Shown here: one piece after another, positions 7,695 to 16,321 of the stretch | How the letters are laid out: every line of letters starts with the position of its first letter | Numbering within the stretch: the first letter of the stretch is position 1 | Source: Planctomycetota bacterium | Lineage (GTDB): Bacteria; Planctomycetota; SZUA-567; H5-PLA8 | Length of the DNA: 64,000 bases | Direction: 5' to 3' | Assembly (NCBI GenBank): GCA_023150555.1 | Contig: JAKLKQ010000008.1 | Location: 62,001 to 126,000 of the forward strand | Translations under genes and position numbers: made by a program | Notes under the pieces: model-generated | Databases searched by the model: none | Told to the model about the DNA's origin: nothing | What the model saw: the letters and a program-made list of their open reading frames with translations, nothing else

Positions 7695-10358
7695 ATGATT
7701 CAGCCGGCCAAATCGTTGGACAGCAAGGGCGCAGCATCCGAAAATAAGGTGGTGAAGGACCGCAAAGAGCAGTTCGAGGCGACCCGCACGTCGCCGGTTG
7801 CCGACCAGACCCTCGACCCCGTTACGGCCAACGGCAAGGCGCTGGGTCTCAGCGAGAACTGCATTCGCGTATTGCGCACCCGCTACCTCAAGAAGGACGA
7901 GGACGGCAAGCCCATCGAAGTCCCTGAAGAACTCTTCCGCCGCGTCGCACGCGTCGTCGCCGAGGGCGAGCGCGCCTACGGCGCCTCCGACGAGCAGATT
8001 GCCGAGGTCGAGAACCAGTTCTACAAAATGATGGTGAAGGGCGAGTTCATGCCGAACAGCCCGACGCTGATGAACGCAGGCCGCGAGATGGGCATGCTCA
8101 GCGCATGCTTCGTCCTGCCCGTCGGCGACTCCATCGACGAGATCTTCGACACCGTCAAAGCCACCGCGCTGATCCAGAAGGCCGGCGGCGGCACGGGCTT
8201 CGCCTTCGACCGCCTGCGCCCGACCGGCGACTTCATCAAGTCCAGCGGCGGCACCACCAGCGGCCCGATCAGCTTCTGGCGCGTACTCTCCGAAGCCACG
8301 AACGCGATTCAGCAGGGCGCGTTCCGCCGTGGCGCGAACATGGGCATGATGAACATCACGCACCCCGACATCCTCAAGTTCATCGAGGCCAAGCAGGATC
8401 TGACTCAGTTTACCAACTACAATATAAGTGTTAAAGTAAGCGACAACTGGATGGAAGCATATAGAAAGGACAACAACGGCCCGCACGTGGTCATCAATCC
8501 CAGGACGAAGAAGCGCTTCGTGCTGCCGAAGAACCTCTCCATCGGAAAGTACCAGGTCGCGGACCTGGTGGAGATCGAGGCCTACGAGGCCCTGCCCGAA
8601 GAGAAGCGCCCCGACGTCTGGCGCATGGGCGAGATCTACGATTCGATCGTCAATCACGCGTGGCAGACGGGCGAGCCCGGGGTCGTCTTCATCGACCGCA
8701 TCAACCAGGCCAATCCGACGCCGCACATCGGCGAGATGGAAGCCACCAATCCCTGCGGCGAGCAGCCCCTGCTGCCGTTCGAGGCCTGCAATCTGGGCTC
8801 GATCAACCTCGGCCTGTACGTCCACACCGACAGCGGCAGGCCCGCCGTCGACTGGGACGGCCTGCGCAAGGCCGTGCGCCTCAGCACGCAGTTCCTGGAC
8901 AACATCATCGACGTCAACAAGTACCCGCTGCCGCAGATCACGCACGTCTGCCACAACAACCGCAAGATCGGCCTGGGCGTAATGGGTTTCGCCGACGCGC
9001 TGTACAAGCTGGGCGTCGCGTACAACAGCGACGAGGGCGTTGTCTGGGGCGAGCGCTTCATGAAGTTCCTCAACGACGAATCCCACCAGATGTCGCAGGA
9101 GCTGGCGGAGCAGCGCGGCAACTTCGGGCACTGGCCCGGCAGCACGTGGGACACCGTGCACCACCGCAAGATGCGCAACGCCTGCTGCACCACCGTGGCG
9201 CCCACGGGCACCATCTCGATCATCGCGAACTGCTCGGGCGGCGTCGAGCCGCTGTTCAGCCTGGCCTTCTTCCGCCAGGTGATGCGCGACCACACGGGCA
9301 AGGCGCAGCACATGGTCGAGGTCAACCCCATCTTCCTGAAGGTGGCGAAGGAGCGCGGCTTCTACAGCGAGAAGCTGATGGACCGCATCGCCACCGAAGG
9401 GACGCTGGCGCACATCGACGAGGTACCCGAGGACGTCAAGAAGACCTTCGTCTGCGCGCACGACATCACGCCGGAATGGCACATCCGCATGCAGGCCGCC
9501 TTCCAGCGCCACTGCGACGCGAGCATCAGCAAGACGACGAACTTCCCCGAGTCCGCCAAGCCCGAGGACGTCCGCGCGATCTACACCCTCGCCTTCGACC
9601 TGGGCTGCAAGGGCGTCACGGTCTACCGCGACGGCTGCCGCAAGGGCCAGCCGATGGCGCTGAAGAACAGCGACAAGAAGGACGCCTCCGCCAGCGCCAC
9701 CACCGTGGCGGTGAAGGCCGTCGCCGAAGCCGCCAAGGCCGCCGCCGTGCCGTCCCCGACGCGCCCGGCCAAGACCCCGGCGATCCTCTCGGCGGTGCGC
9801 ATCCGCCAGAACACGCCCTTCGGGCACATGCACGTCTCCATCACGGTCGATCCGAAGGTCGAGCGCGAACTGGAAGTCTTCGCGCAGTTGGGCAAGGCCG
9901 GCGACGTGGCGATGAGCGACCTCGAGGCCATCTGCCGCATGGTCAGCCTCTTCCTGCGCTGCGGCGGGTCGCTCGACCAGGTCATCGACCAGTTGGAAGG
10001 CATCGGCTCGCACCTCAGCATCCCGACCCGCGACGGCCGGGTGATGAGCCTGGGCGATGCGCTGGGCAAGACCCTGCGCAAGTACCAGGAAGCCAAGCGC
10101 GAGTACGGCCTGAAGTCGATCCTGCTGGGCGAGATCGACTTCGAGGCGCCGCCGAAGGCCTACGCCAGCGGCAGCGGAAGCTCCACCGCCAAGACGGCCG
10201 ACTCGCCCCCCGGCGTGGTCATCGAGGCCAAGGTGCAGACGGCCGCCGACAAGCTCCTGCAGCAGTACAAGCTCAAGTGCCCCGAGTGCAAGAACGGGAC
10301 CCTCTCCTTCATGGAAGGCTGCGTGAAGTGCCCGGGCTGCGGCTTCTCACAGTGCTAG
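7695..10358 (+). CDS. nrdJ: Adenosylcobalamin-dependent (class II) ribonucleotide reductase
   Basis: An 887-residue enzyme that reduces ribonucleotides to deoxyribonucleotides in the cytoplasm using a B12-derived radical. Seen in order: an N-terminal ATP-cone-like region; NSPTLMNAGREMGMLSACFV with Cys138; NPCGEQPLLPFEACNLGS, with the radical cysteine near 354 and the glutamate; APTGTISIIANCSGG; a TSCPD domain near 700-800; and a C-terminal zinc ribbon (CPEC...CPGC) ending in Cys, of the kind that shuttles reducing equivalents. Length is usual for the family. GGAGGAAG precedes the ATG closely. Residues of about 237-258 (8403-8470) use AT-rich codons unlike the rest of the gene. No intein is present. 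Confidence 0.97.
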   Translation: MIQPAKSLDSKGAASENKVVKDRKEQFEATRTSPVADQTLDPVTANGKALGLSENCIRVLRTRYLKKDEDGKPIEVPEELFRRVARVVAEGERAYGASDEQIAEVENQFYKMMVKGEFMPNSPTLMNAGREMGMLSACFVLPVGDSIDEIFDTVKATALIQKAGGGTGFAFDRLRPTGDFIKSSGGTTSGPISFWRVLSEATNAIQQGAFRRGANMGMMNITHPDILKFIEAKQDLTQFTNYNISVKVSDNWMEAYRKDNNGPHVVINPRTKKRFVLPKNLSIGKYQVADLVEIEAYEALPEEKRPDVWRMGEIYDSIVNHAWQTGEPGVVFIDRINQANPTPHIGEMEATNPCGEQPLLPFEACNLGSINLGLYVHTDSGRPAVDWDGLRKAVRLSTQFLDNIIDVNKYPLPQITHVCHNNRKIGLGVMGFADALYKLGVAYNSDEGVVWGERFMKFLNDESHQMSQELAEQRGNFGHWPGSTWDTVHHRKMRNACCTTVAPTGTISIIANCSGGVEPLFSLAFFRQVMRDHTGKAQHMVEVNPIFLKVAKERGFYSEKLMDRIATEGTLAHIDEVPEDVKKTFVCAHDITPEWHIRMQAAFQRHCDASISKTTNFPESAKPEDVRAIYTLAFDLGCKGVTVYRDGCRKGQPMALKNSDKKDASASATTVAVKAVAEAAKAAAVPSPTRPAKTPAILSAVRIRQNTPFGHMHVSITVDPKVERELEVFAQLGKAGDVAMSDLEAICRMVSLFLRCGGSLDQVIDQLEGIGSHLSIPTRDGRVMSLGDALGKTLRKYQEAKREYGLKSILLGEIDFEAPPKAYASGSGSSTAKTADSPPGVVIEAKVQTAADKLLQQYKLKCPECKNGTLSFMEGCVKCPGCGFSQC

Positions 10359-10360
10359 GA

Positions 10361-10544
10361 AGCGATCAGCGTTCGGCTATCAGCGGTCAGCGGTGGCAAG
10401 GCGGATGAGCCACCCGGCCGTTGAAGCCGAAGGCGCCGTACCGTGACGGGATAGTTGAGGCCGGCCAGGAGGACGCACCGCAGTACCATCCTTTAACGCA
10501 AACCCGCGCTGAAAGCTGACGGCCGAAAGCTGAAAGCTCGCTTC
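10361..10544. repeat. Inverted pair of CAGC-type repeat arms
   Basis: Left arm 10361-10396 (AGCGATCAGCGTTCGGCTA and on) and right arm 10508-10544, whose reverse complement begins AGCGAGCTTTCAGCTTTCGG, are imperfect inverted copies built of short CAGC/TTCAGC units. They flank about 110 bp without a gene. The arrangement matches the CACAGAG pair at 51255-51394. The element starts immediately after the nrdJ stop codon. Confidence 0.55.
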
Positions 10545-10678
10545 GCCGGTGGTCGTGCCCTCCGAACAGCGTACCCCCCCACCTGTTCGGTAGCCGGCCA
10601 CCGGCGATTTTTACTGCACGCCCATTTTCGATCGAACGTCATGAACCGCGGAGAAGGGTTTCCCGTCAATAGACACAC

Positions 10679-10765
10679 GTATTGGCTCGCGGTGCCGCCC
10701 TTACAGGGCGGTGACCCTTTGCGAACGGTACCCAGGGTTCCGCGCAGCTTCGCCGCGCTCCAATA
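10679..10765. repeat. Short GC-hairpin repeat
   Basis: Contains CGCCCTTACAGGGCG, a 5-bp stem with a short loop, followed by ACCCAGGGTT and GCGCAGCTTCGCCGCGC, a second stem. The style is the same as the hairpin cluster at 59586-59774. It abuts the 3' end of the TPR gene on the minus strand. Together with 10361-10544 it fills the 407-bp gap between nrdJ and that gene; 10545-10678 shows nothing further. Confidence 0.45.
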
Positions 10766-11437
10766 TTAGCCATCGCTGTGGGTGAGATCTTCCTTGATAC
10801 CTTCCAAATACGCACGGCCATCGTCGTCGAGTTTCTTTGCGAGAGAATCAATCCAAGGTTCCCAATCGAAGGAGGTTCCCAAGCTACGAAAAATGTCGGC
10901 TGCAACCTTCATGGTATTCGACAGGCTGGGGACCCCACGGATGTAAAGGAAGGTATCGTCGGTGATATGCAATTGTTCATAGTAGGACCGGAGTTCGTTG
11001 ATCTGATCGAGGGCCAACTGGTATTGCTTTTGGTCCCGCAAGGCACAGGCGTACCACTGTTGCATTAGCGGAATGCTGGGCGCATCGTTGCTCGGACTTC
11101 GTTTCCGAGCAGCTACTGCACGCTTAAAGGCAATACGCCCTGTCTCGATATCGCCGGCAAGGGTCGCGGAGGTTGTGACATTGAACCAGCTTTCGGCATC
11201 ATCAAGCACGGCCGCCGCCTCTTGGAATAGTGCGCATGCCTTGGCGTAATTGGCTCGTCTGAAGCAGACGAGAGCCACGATCTTCATCGCATTCGCCGAG
11301 AGCTTTGGGTCATTGGCATTGAGGTAAGGCGTGGCGCGTTTTACCGCGCGATCAAGATAGTCTGTTTCCAGGGCAAGCCATGCAGCTCGCAATTCCGGTT
11401 GGCGTGTGCTTTGCAGTTTCGGATCCTTCGAATGCAT
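10766..11437 (-). CDS. TPR-like helical repeat protein
   Basis: A 223-residue protein starting at the ATG at 11437, which has GGAG 9 nt upstream. It has no signal peptide. Residues of about 20-170 form tetratricopeptide-like helix pairs, for example RRANYAKACALFQEAAAVLDD and DIETGRIAFKRAVAARK, so a protein-binding scaffold is likely. The base composition is clearly less GC-rich than in neighbouring genes, and repeats flank it on both sides, which together hint at acquisition by transfer. It is not in an operon with any gene here, and the function is unknown. Confidence 0.7.
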   Translation of the reverse strand: MHSKDPKLQSTRQPELRAAWLALETDYLDRAVKRATPYLNANDPKLSANAMKIVALVCFRRANYAKACALFQEAAAVLDDAESWFNVTTSATLAGDIETGRIAFKRAVAARKRSPSNDAPSIPLMQQWYACALRDQKQYQLALDQINELRSYYEQLHITDDTFLYIRGVPSLSNTMKVAADIFRSLGTSFDWEPWIDSLAKKLDDDGRAYLEGIKEDLTHSDG

Positions 11438-11745
11438 GCTTTTGCTCCATACCGAATGCCGACTGATTGTACGCCTAGAATTCTCGCTGACAATGCAGAG
11501 CCGATTTGAAACGTCCCTCCTCCGTGGCCTCTGCGTCCTCTGCGCCTCTGAGTTGAGGTCGTTCCGCGGCACGGTGGCAGTTTCGAATTCTCCAAGCACG
11601 ATGCGAAGCAAAAACCGTAACAGGTACCCAGGTAACGCGGCGATGCCGCGCGCAAGGTGCAATCACATGCACCTCGTTGGCCTTGCAACACATCGCTGCA
11701 TAGGCTATTAACACCATTTCACTTTTTGGAACCCAAATAACAGAT
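11438..11745. other. 308-bp intergenic region with one dispersed repeat
   Basis: Lies between the divergent TPR and AraC-type genes, so it should hold both promoters; I cannot pick them with confidence. It contains a CAGAG-type repeat copy (11516-11570) and a small perfect hairpin AGGTGCA...TGCACCT near 11658-11678. No gene is seen. Confidence 0.45.
11516..11570 (-). repeat. CAGAG-type dispersed repeat, copy 1
   Basis: Read on the minus strand this begins GCGGAACGACCTCAACTCAG and continues with CAGAGG/CGCAGAGG units. The same lead-in and units occur on the plus strand at 34319-34371 (GCGGAACGACCCCAACACAG). The shared 20-base lead-in differs at only two positions, so the two are copies of one element rather than chance low-complexity sequence. 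Confidence 0.6.
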
Positions 11746-12822
11746 ATGGACATCGATTATAACAAGGTGCTGCTCCACGTGCGCGAGGCCCAGCGCATGC
11801 TCTGCCCCGGCGGCTGGACCCTCGGCGAACGCTTCTCGCGGAACCTGCACAGCCCGTGCCTCCTTTATGTCTGGGGCGGCGGCGGTTTCCTGTCGGTGCG
11901 GGAAGGCGACGCCGCGGGGGAGTTCGCCGCCGTGCGCGCGCAGGTCGCGCATAACCTCACGCAGGCCCGCCGTGCGGCGCGCGAACGCGCGGCCGGATGG
12001 GCCGCCGGCGACTGGGGCGCCGCGCACCGTGCCGGGCGAAGTACCGCTCGCAAGAAGAGCCCCGGCCGAGTGGCGGGCCGCAAAGCCCCCGCGTCTCTCA
12101 AGCCCGTGGCCGACGGTCCAGGGGCGGCCTTCGTCACGCACCGTTTGGCGCCCGGCGGCTGTCTGTGGCTGGCGCCGGGGCGGATGTACCTCGCCGAACA
12201 CCGCCACCCCGAGCCGCTGGGGCTCACCTTCGTGCGCTTCCAGATCGAAGGCGGTGCGGATGCGGCGGCTTTGCGCGCGCGCGAACCCGGGCCGCTGGCC
12301 GTCGAAGACGCGGCCTTTTTGCGCGCCTGCATGGAGAAGCTGGTCGCGCTGCACGACGCGCCGGTGCCCGAGGTGGGCCACGCGGCGGCGGCCTCGTCGG
12401 CCCTGCTGCGCGCGCTGCTGACCGACCTCGATACGCCACGCCGCCGTTCGTCGCCGGTGCCGCGCGCGAGGATGCGCTTGCGGTCGTTCACCCGCGAGGG
12501 CCAGGTGCGCGAACTGGCCGTGCGGCTGCGCGGGATCCCGGGCGGCGCGAAGTTCATCCACAAGCTGGCGGCCGAATGCGGCATCACGCCCGCGCACTTC
12601 GACCGCAGCTTCAAGCGCGTGACCGGCGAGGCGCCCAAGACGTTCCTCCTGCGCCAGCGCTGGCGGCACGCGCGCTGGTACCTGCGGTACTCGACCCTGT
12701 CCATCGCCGAGGTCGCCAGGCTGCTGGGCTTCCGGCCCGGCGCGACCTTCACCAACCAGTTCCGCCGCGCGCACGGCGTGGCGCCGGAGGCCTACCGGCT
12801 GCGCTGCGATTGCGACGAGTGA
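11746..12822 (+). CDS. AraC-family transcriptional regulator
   Basis: A 358-residue protein. The C-terminal 110 residues are the double helix-turn-helix DNA-binding domain of AraC/XylS proteins: KLAAECGITPAHFDRSFKRV for the first HTH and SIAEVARLLGF...FTNQFRRAHGVAPEAYR for the second. The N-terminal 240 residues do not show a clear cupin sensor. They contain a long Arg/Ala-rich linker (about 65-115) and a beta-rich stretch around 125-170. It is monocistronic, with convergent neighbours downstream, so the target genes cannot be named from context. Confidence 0.85.
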   Translation: MDIDYNKVLLHVREAQRMLCPGGWTLGERFSRNLHSPCLLYVWGGGGFLSVREGDAAGEFAAVRAQVAHNLTQARRAARERAAGWAAGDWGAAHRAGRSTARKKSPGRVAGRKAPASLKPVADGPGAAFVTHRLAPGGCLWLAPGRMYLAEHRHPEPLGLTFVRFQIEGGADAAALRAREPGPLAVEDAAFLRACMEKLVALHDAPVPEVGHAAAASSALLRALLTDLDTPRRRSSPVPRARMRLRSFTREGQVRELAVRLRGIPGGAKFIHKLAAECGITPAHFDRSFKRVTGEAPKTFLLRQRWRHARWYLRYSTLSIAEVARLLGFRPGATFTNQFRRAHGVAPEAYRLRCDCDE

Positions 12823-12888
12823 GTCCGGCGGGGCGGAGGAGCGGGCGCCGGGATCCGGGCACGACGTAAGGCCAGTGAACGCGGAACG

Positions 12889-14730
12889 TCACTTCGGCGG
12901 TTGCTTGCGCGCGTGCGGTCTTTTGCGCGGTTTCGGCGGTGGGGCGCTCGGCGGCGGCGTGCCGCCCTCGGGCGGCTGGACGGTGAACCCCGCGGCCATG
13001 TCCTGGGGGTCGCGCAGGCGCAGGTTCGGATCGAAGTACGGGGTGCAGGGCAGCGGCGCGTCCCAACTCCGGTTGCTCCCCTTCGGGAGATACAGCTTCA
13101 GCCCGGACGTGGTGGTCTTCTGCCGGAGTTCCTCCTTCTTTGCGGTCTGCCAGCCGGCCGCGTCCGCGTGAAAGTAGCCGGACCCGGCCTTGAGGAAGTA
13201 CGAGCCCAACTGCCAATTGATCGCCGCGAAGAGCGCCGCCGCCGCGAGGGCCAGGCGCCAGCCGCGCACCATGCGCTGTTCGCTGCACAGAAGCAGGGTG
13301 GCCAGGAAGATCGGGAGCAGGAACAGCATGGCCTCGGCGAAACGCGTCGCCGGCGCGGTGAAGAACCAGAAGGCCAGCCCGGCGGCGACCGGCAGGCCCA
13401 GCGACCACTCCGGCAGCCGCGGCCGTTCTGCACGCCGCAGGAGGCTCGTGACGCCCACGGCCACCGCCAGGCCGCAGGCGGCGAAGAGCGGATGGCAGAG
13501 GTAGGGCCGCAGCAGCAGGCTGCCTAACCAGGGCAGGAACCAATCCCAATGGCCGATCACCTTCGACCAATGTCGCATGGGCTGGCGCGCCCAACTCAGG
13601 ATCCAGTTCTGCAACTCGGTGACGCGGTCGGTGGGGATGGCCCAATCGAACTCGATGCGGCCCGCATTCGACGGGTAAAGGGGTGCGCCCGAGAGCATGT
13701 AATTGGTCGCGATCCATACCCCGCCCATCAGGAACAAGAGCCCGGCGGCGAGCGCCAGGGGCCTCCGCCCGGCCGCCACGATCGCGTACCAGAGCAGGAA
13801 AACGAAAATCGTCCCGGCGAAGGCGAGATTGCTCGCTTTCACCGCAATCGCGCTTCCCGCGAGCAGGGCGATCGCGACGGCCCGGCCGTGCTGCCGGCGC
13901 TCGCCGCGGGTCCAGGCCTCGATGCCGCGCGCCAATTCCGCGAACAGGTTCATCTGCAGCAGGAACGGCGCGAAGTCCGGCGTCGGCGACGACAGCTCCG
14001 GCGAGAAGCGCGCCAGGTAAAGCATGTACGGAAGGCAGAATAGGGCCGGAACGTAACGGAACGGATGCGCTTCCAGCAGCGCCCTGGGGTTCCGGAAGAC
14101 GGGCAGCACCACGCCGATCAGGTACGCCGCGGTCAGGACGTAAAGGAAGCTGTTGGCGATCGAGCGCCCATGGTTGAAGTAGGGATACACGTTCAGTGCC
14201 GCCGTGTAATGGAAAAAGGCGCTGTTGAACCCCAGGCGCATGTGAAGGTTCGCCAGCCCCGGCACGAGGGGGTACTCGTTGAGCCAGCGGATCTTGTTGT
14301 AGTGGTAGAGGCCCGAATCCATGATCATCTCGGGCATCATCGCCTGCGTGGCCACGAAACCCGCCGCGGCCGCCGCCGCCGGCAGCAGCACCGCGGCAAG
14401 CGCCGCCGTCTTCCACGTGAACGCGTACGCGCCGCCGCGCCAGCGCCGGTACTGGACGATCGCGGCCGGCACGAACAGGATCGCGCCGAGGCCGAAGACC
14501 GGCAGCACCGCCGCCGCGTTCAGCGGCAGGAAGAAATGAAGGATCTGGAAGACCAGCAGCGTGACCGCCCAGCCCAGCCACGCCGCCAGCGGGCGCGACG
14601 GGTAGTCCGGATCGTTCGCTCCGATGCCGAGCACCCGCAGCGCGGTCGCCCCCCATCCGATATAGGAAACCGCCAGCATCAGGTAGATCGCCAGCGCCAG
14701 CGCGACGGCCTGGAGGTGGTGGAGGTTCAT
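12889..14730 (-). CDS. Large polytopic membrane protein, possible GT-C-type glycosyltransferase
   Basis: A 613-residue integral membrane protein with roughly 12-13 hydrophobic helices and a short polar C-terminal tail (about 555-613) rich in Pro, Lys and Arg. A loop near residues 130-165 contains DSGLYHYNKIRWLNEYPLVP and GLANLHMRLGFNS. That pattern of acidic and aromatic residues just after the first helices is reminiscent of GT-C enzymes and of the LIC_10190 membrane family. I infer transfer of lipid-linked sugars at the envelope but cannot show the catalytic residue. It is followed upstream on the same strand by a MATE-like transporter gene (142-bp gap), so the two could form an envelope polysaccharide pair. 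Confidence 0.7.
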   Translation of the reverse strand: MNLHHLQAVALALAIYLMLAVSYIGWGATALRVLGIGANDPDYPSRPLAAWLGWAVTLLVFQILHFFLPLNAAAVLPVFGLGAILFVPAAIVQYRRWRGGAYAFTWKTAALAAVLLPAAAAAAGFVATQAMMPEMIMDSGLYHYNKIRWLNEYPLVPGLANLHMRLGFNSAFFHYTAALNVYPYFNHGRSIANSFLYVLTAAYLIGVVLPVFRNPRALLEAHPFRYVPALFCLPYMLYLARFSPELSSPTPDFAPFLLQMNLFAELARGIEAWTRGERRQHGRAVAIALLAGSAIAVKASNLAFAGTIFVFLLWYAIVAAGRRPLALAAGLLFLMGGVWIATNYMLSGAPLYPSNAGRIEFDWAIPTDRVTELQNWILSWARQPMRHWSKVIGHWDWFLPWLGSLLLRPYLCHPLFAACGLAVAVGVTSLLRRAERPRLPEWSLGLPVAAGLAFWFFTAPATRFAEAMLFLLPIFLATLLLCSEQRMVRGWRLALAAAALFAAINWQLGSYFLKAGSGYFHADAAGWQTAKKEELRQKTTTSGLKLYLPKGSNRSWDAPLPCTPYFDPNLRLRDPQDMAAGFTVQPPEGGTPPPSAPPPKPRKRPHARKQPPK

Positions 14731-14872
14731 AGGGACGCCCGAACCGCGATAAAAAAAACCAGGAAATTGGCGTAAGCGTTGTTCAGTATCGCAGCCGGAC
14801 GGCGTTCGTCAATGCCGCAGGCGGCCGGAGCAGGCTGGAGATGGAGATGCGCCGGGAGGAACGGCGGGCCCG

Positions 14873-16258
14873 TCAGTCGCCCGACGCCGCGGCCGCCGGA
14901 CGCGCAGCGAGGTGCGCGGTCGCAGCCTCCGGCGCGCGGCGGTGCAGCACCGCCGCCAGCACGAAGGCCTCGGCCGTGAACCCGCCGATGATGCTCCACG
15001 CGCCGGCCACCGCGCCCGAAAGCCCCGCGCCGAGCAGAATCCACATCAGCGCCGCGATCAGCGCCACGCGCAGAAGACCGCTGGCGATGTAGCTTCCGGT
15101 GCGGCGAAGGTAGATCGCCTCGCCCTGGTAGACCGAGCGCAGCCCGACGACCAGCGGCGCCAGCACCAGCACGCCCATCGCGCCCGCCGCCTGCTCCAGG
15201 ACCTCGCCGTCCAGCACGAAGGCCGCGCGCAGCAGCGGGCGGCTCAGCGGCGTCCAGAAGCACAGCGCCATCGCGGCGGTGACCGCGCCGCAGGTCAGCG
15301 CCGCGAAGTGCGGGATCTTCGCGCGCACCGCGGGCTGTTCGCGGAAGGCCACCGCCTGCGAGCGCAGCTCGTTGATCCAGCTGTAGCACAGTTCGCCCAG
15401 CATCGTCGCCACGCCGAAGCCCGCCAGCACCGCCGCCGGATCGGCCAGTCCCGCTAAGAAGGCCTGGATCAGCGGGCGCGACGCGAGCATCAGCAGCGTG
15501 TTCGCCGCGATGGGCAGGTAGAAGCAGGCCATCACCTTCCATGACGGCGGCGCGGCCTCGGTGCGCGCGTCGGCCTCGGTGCCGATGAAGCGCCGCACGC
15601 AATAAAGAAGGAGGCTCACGCGGGCCAAAAGCGCCAGCAGCAGCGCGGCAGTGGCCATCGGCAGCGGGGCCCAGCCGGCGACGCCGCTGAGCCACACGAC
15701 GGCGCCGATGGTCGCCAGACCCGCGACGTGCGCGCCGGCCAGCCACGCGCTGTGGCCTTCGCGCTTCAGGCTGCCGGTGGTCATCGCCATCACCGTCATC
15801 AGCGGCGGCCAGAAGATCATCGGCAGCAGCGCGGCCTGCACGCGCGAGGCCAGGTCGTCCGAAAGCCCCTGCAGCGCGACGATCGACGCGTGGCCGGAGG
15901 CGGTGCAGGAGAGGTACGCGACGACGCACGAGGACGCCACGGCGATTACGCCGGCGAAGCGGTTCAGCCTCCGGCGGATCGCCGGGCCGCCGCCCCAGGC
16001 CAGCGTGAGCATGTGCAGGCCCTGCACGGGCGAACAGATCACCATGATCAGCGCGAAGGCGACGACGAAAGCCGCGAGGTCGGTCTCGGCGCCGGGGCGC
16101 TGCGCCAGGCCGCGCAGCACCACCTGGCGCCCGAGCAGATGCAGGAAGACGACGGCGGTCAGGGGCGCGGTGAACCAGAGCAGCGTGCGCAGGGGCGGCG
16201 CGGACGCACGCACAGCGGACGGCTCGCGCCGTCCCGGGGTCGCCTGGTAGCTTTCCAT
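14873..16258 (-). CDS. MATE/MOP-superfamily-like membrane transporter
   Basis: A 461-residue protein with about 12 transmembrane helices arranged in two similar halves, the layout of the MOP superfamily (MATE, flippase and ANKH-like proteins). No single decisive motif is present. The repeated small-residue-rich helices, with charged loops such as GGGPAIRRRLNRF after the second helix pair, fit. A lipid-linked sugar flippase or multidrug exporter are both possible; the neighbouring GT-C-like gene downstream favours an envelope role. It is divergent from the LysR regulator gene 63 bp away, the usual place for a LysR target. Confidence 0.65.
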   Translation of the reverse strand: MESYQATPGRREPSAVRASAPPLRTLLWFTAPLTAVVFLHLLGRQVVLRGLAQRPGAETDLAAFVVAFALIMVICSPVQGLHMLTLAWGGGPAIRRRLNRFAGVIAVASSCVVAYLSCTASGHASIVALQGLSDDLASRVQAALLPMIFWPPLMTVMAMTTGSLKREGHSAWLAGAHVAGLATIGAVVWLSGVAGWAPLPMATAALLLALLARVSLLLYCVRRFIGTEADARTEAAPPSWKVMACFYLPIAANTLLMLASRPLIQAFLAGLADPAAVLAGFGVATMLGELCYSWINELRSQAVAFREQPAVRAKIPHFAALTCGAVTAAMALCFWTPLSRPLLRAAFVLDGEVLEQAAGAMGVLVLAPLVVGLRSVYQGEAIYLRRTGSYIASGLLRVALIAALMWILLGAGLSGAVAGAWSIIGGFTAEAFVLAAVLHRRAPEAATAHLAARPAAAASGD

Positions 16259-16321
16259 GGGCTCCCATTGTGGGGGCCTGGGATGCTTGCTTCCAATGCA
16301 AAGATAGACTATGATTCATGC

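Noticed and set aside
7605..10013. Long antisense open frame opposite nrdJ (about 800 codons)
   Set aside because: Lies on the opposite strand of a strongly conserved enzyme gene; such frames arise from GC-rich codon bias. Composition is Ala/Arg/Val/Leu-rich with no domain.
7695..10358. Intein or intron within nrdJ
   Set aside because: The protein is continuous with all family motifs at normal spacing and normal length; only the unusual codon patch remains as a possible trace.
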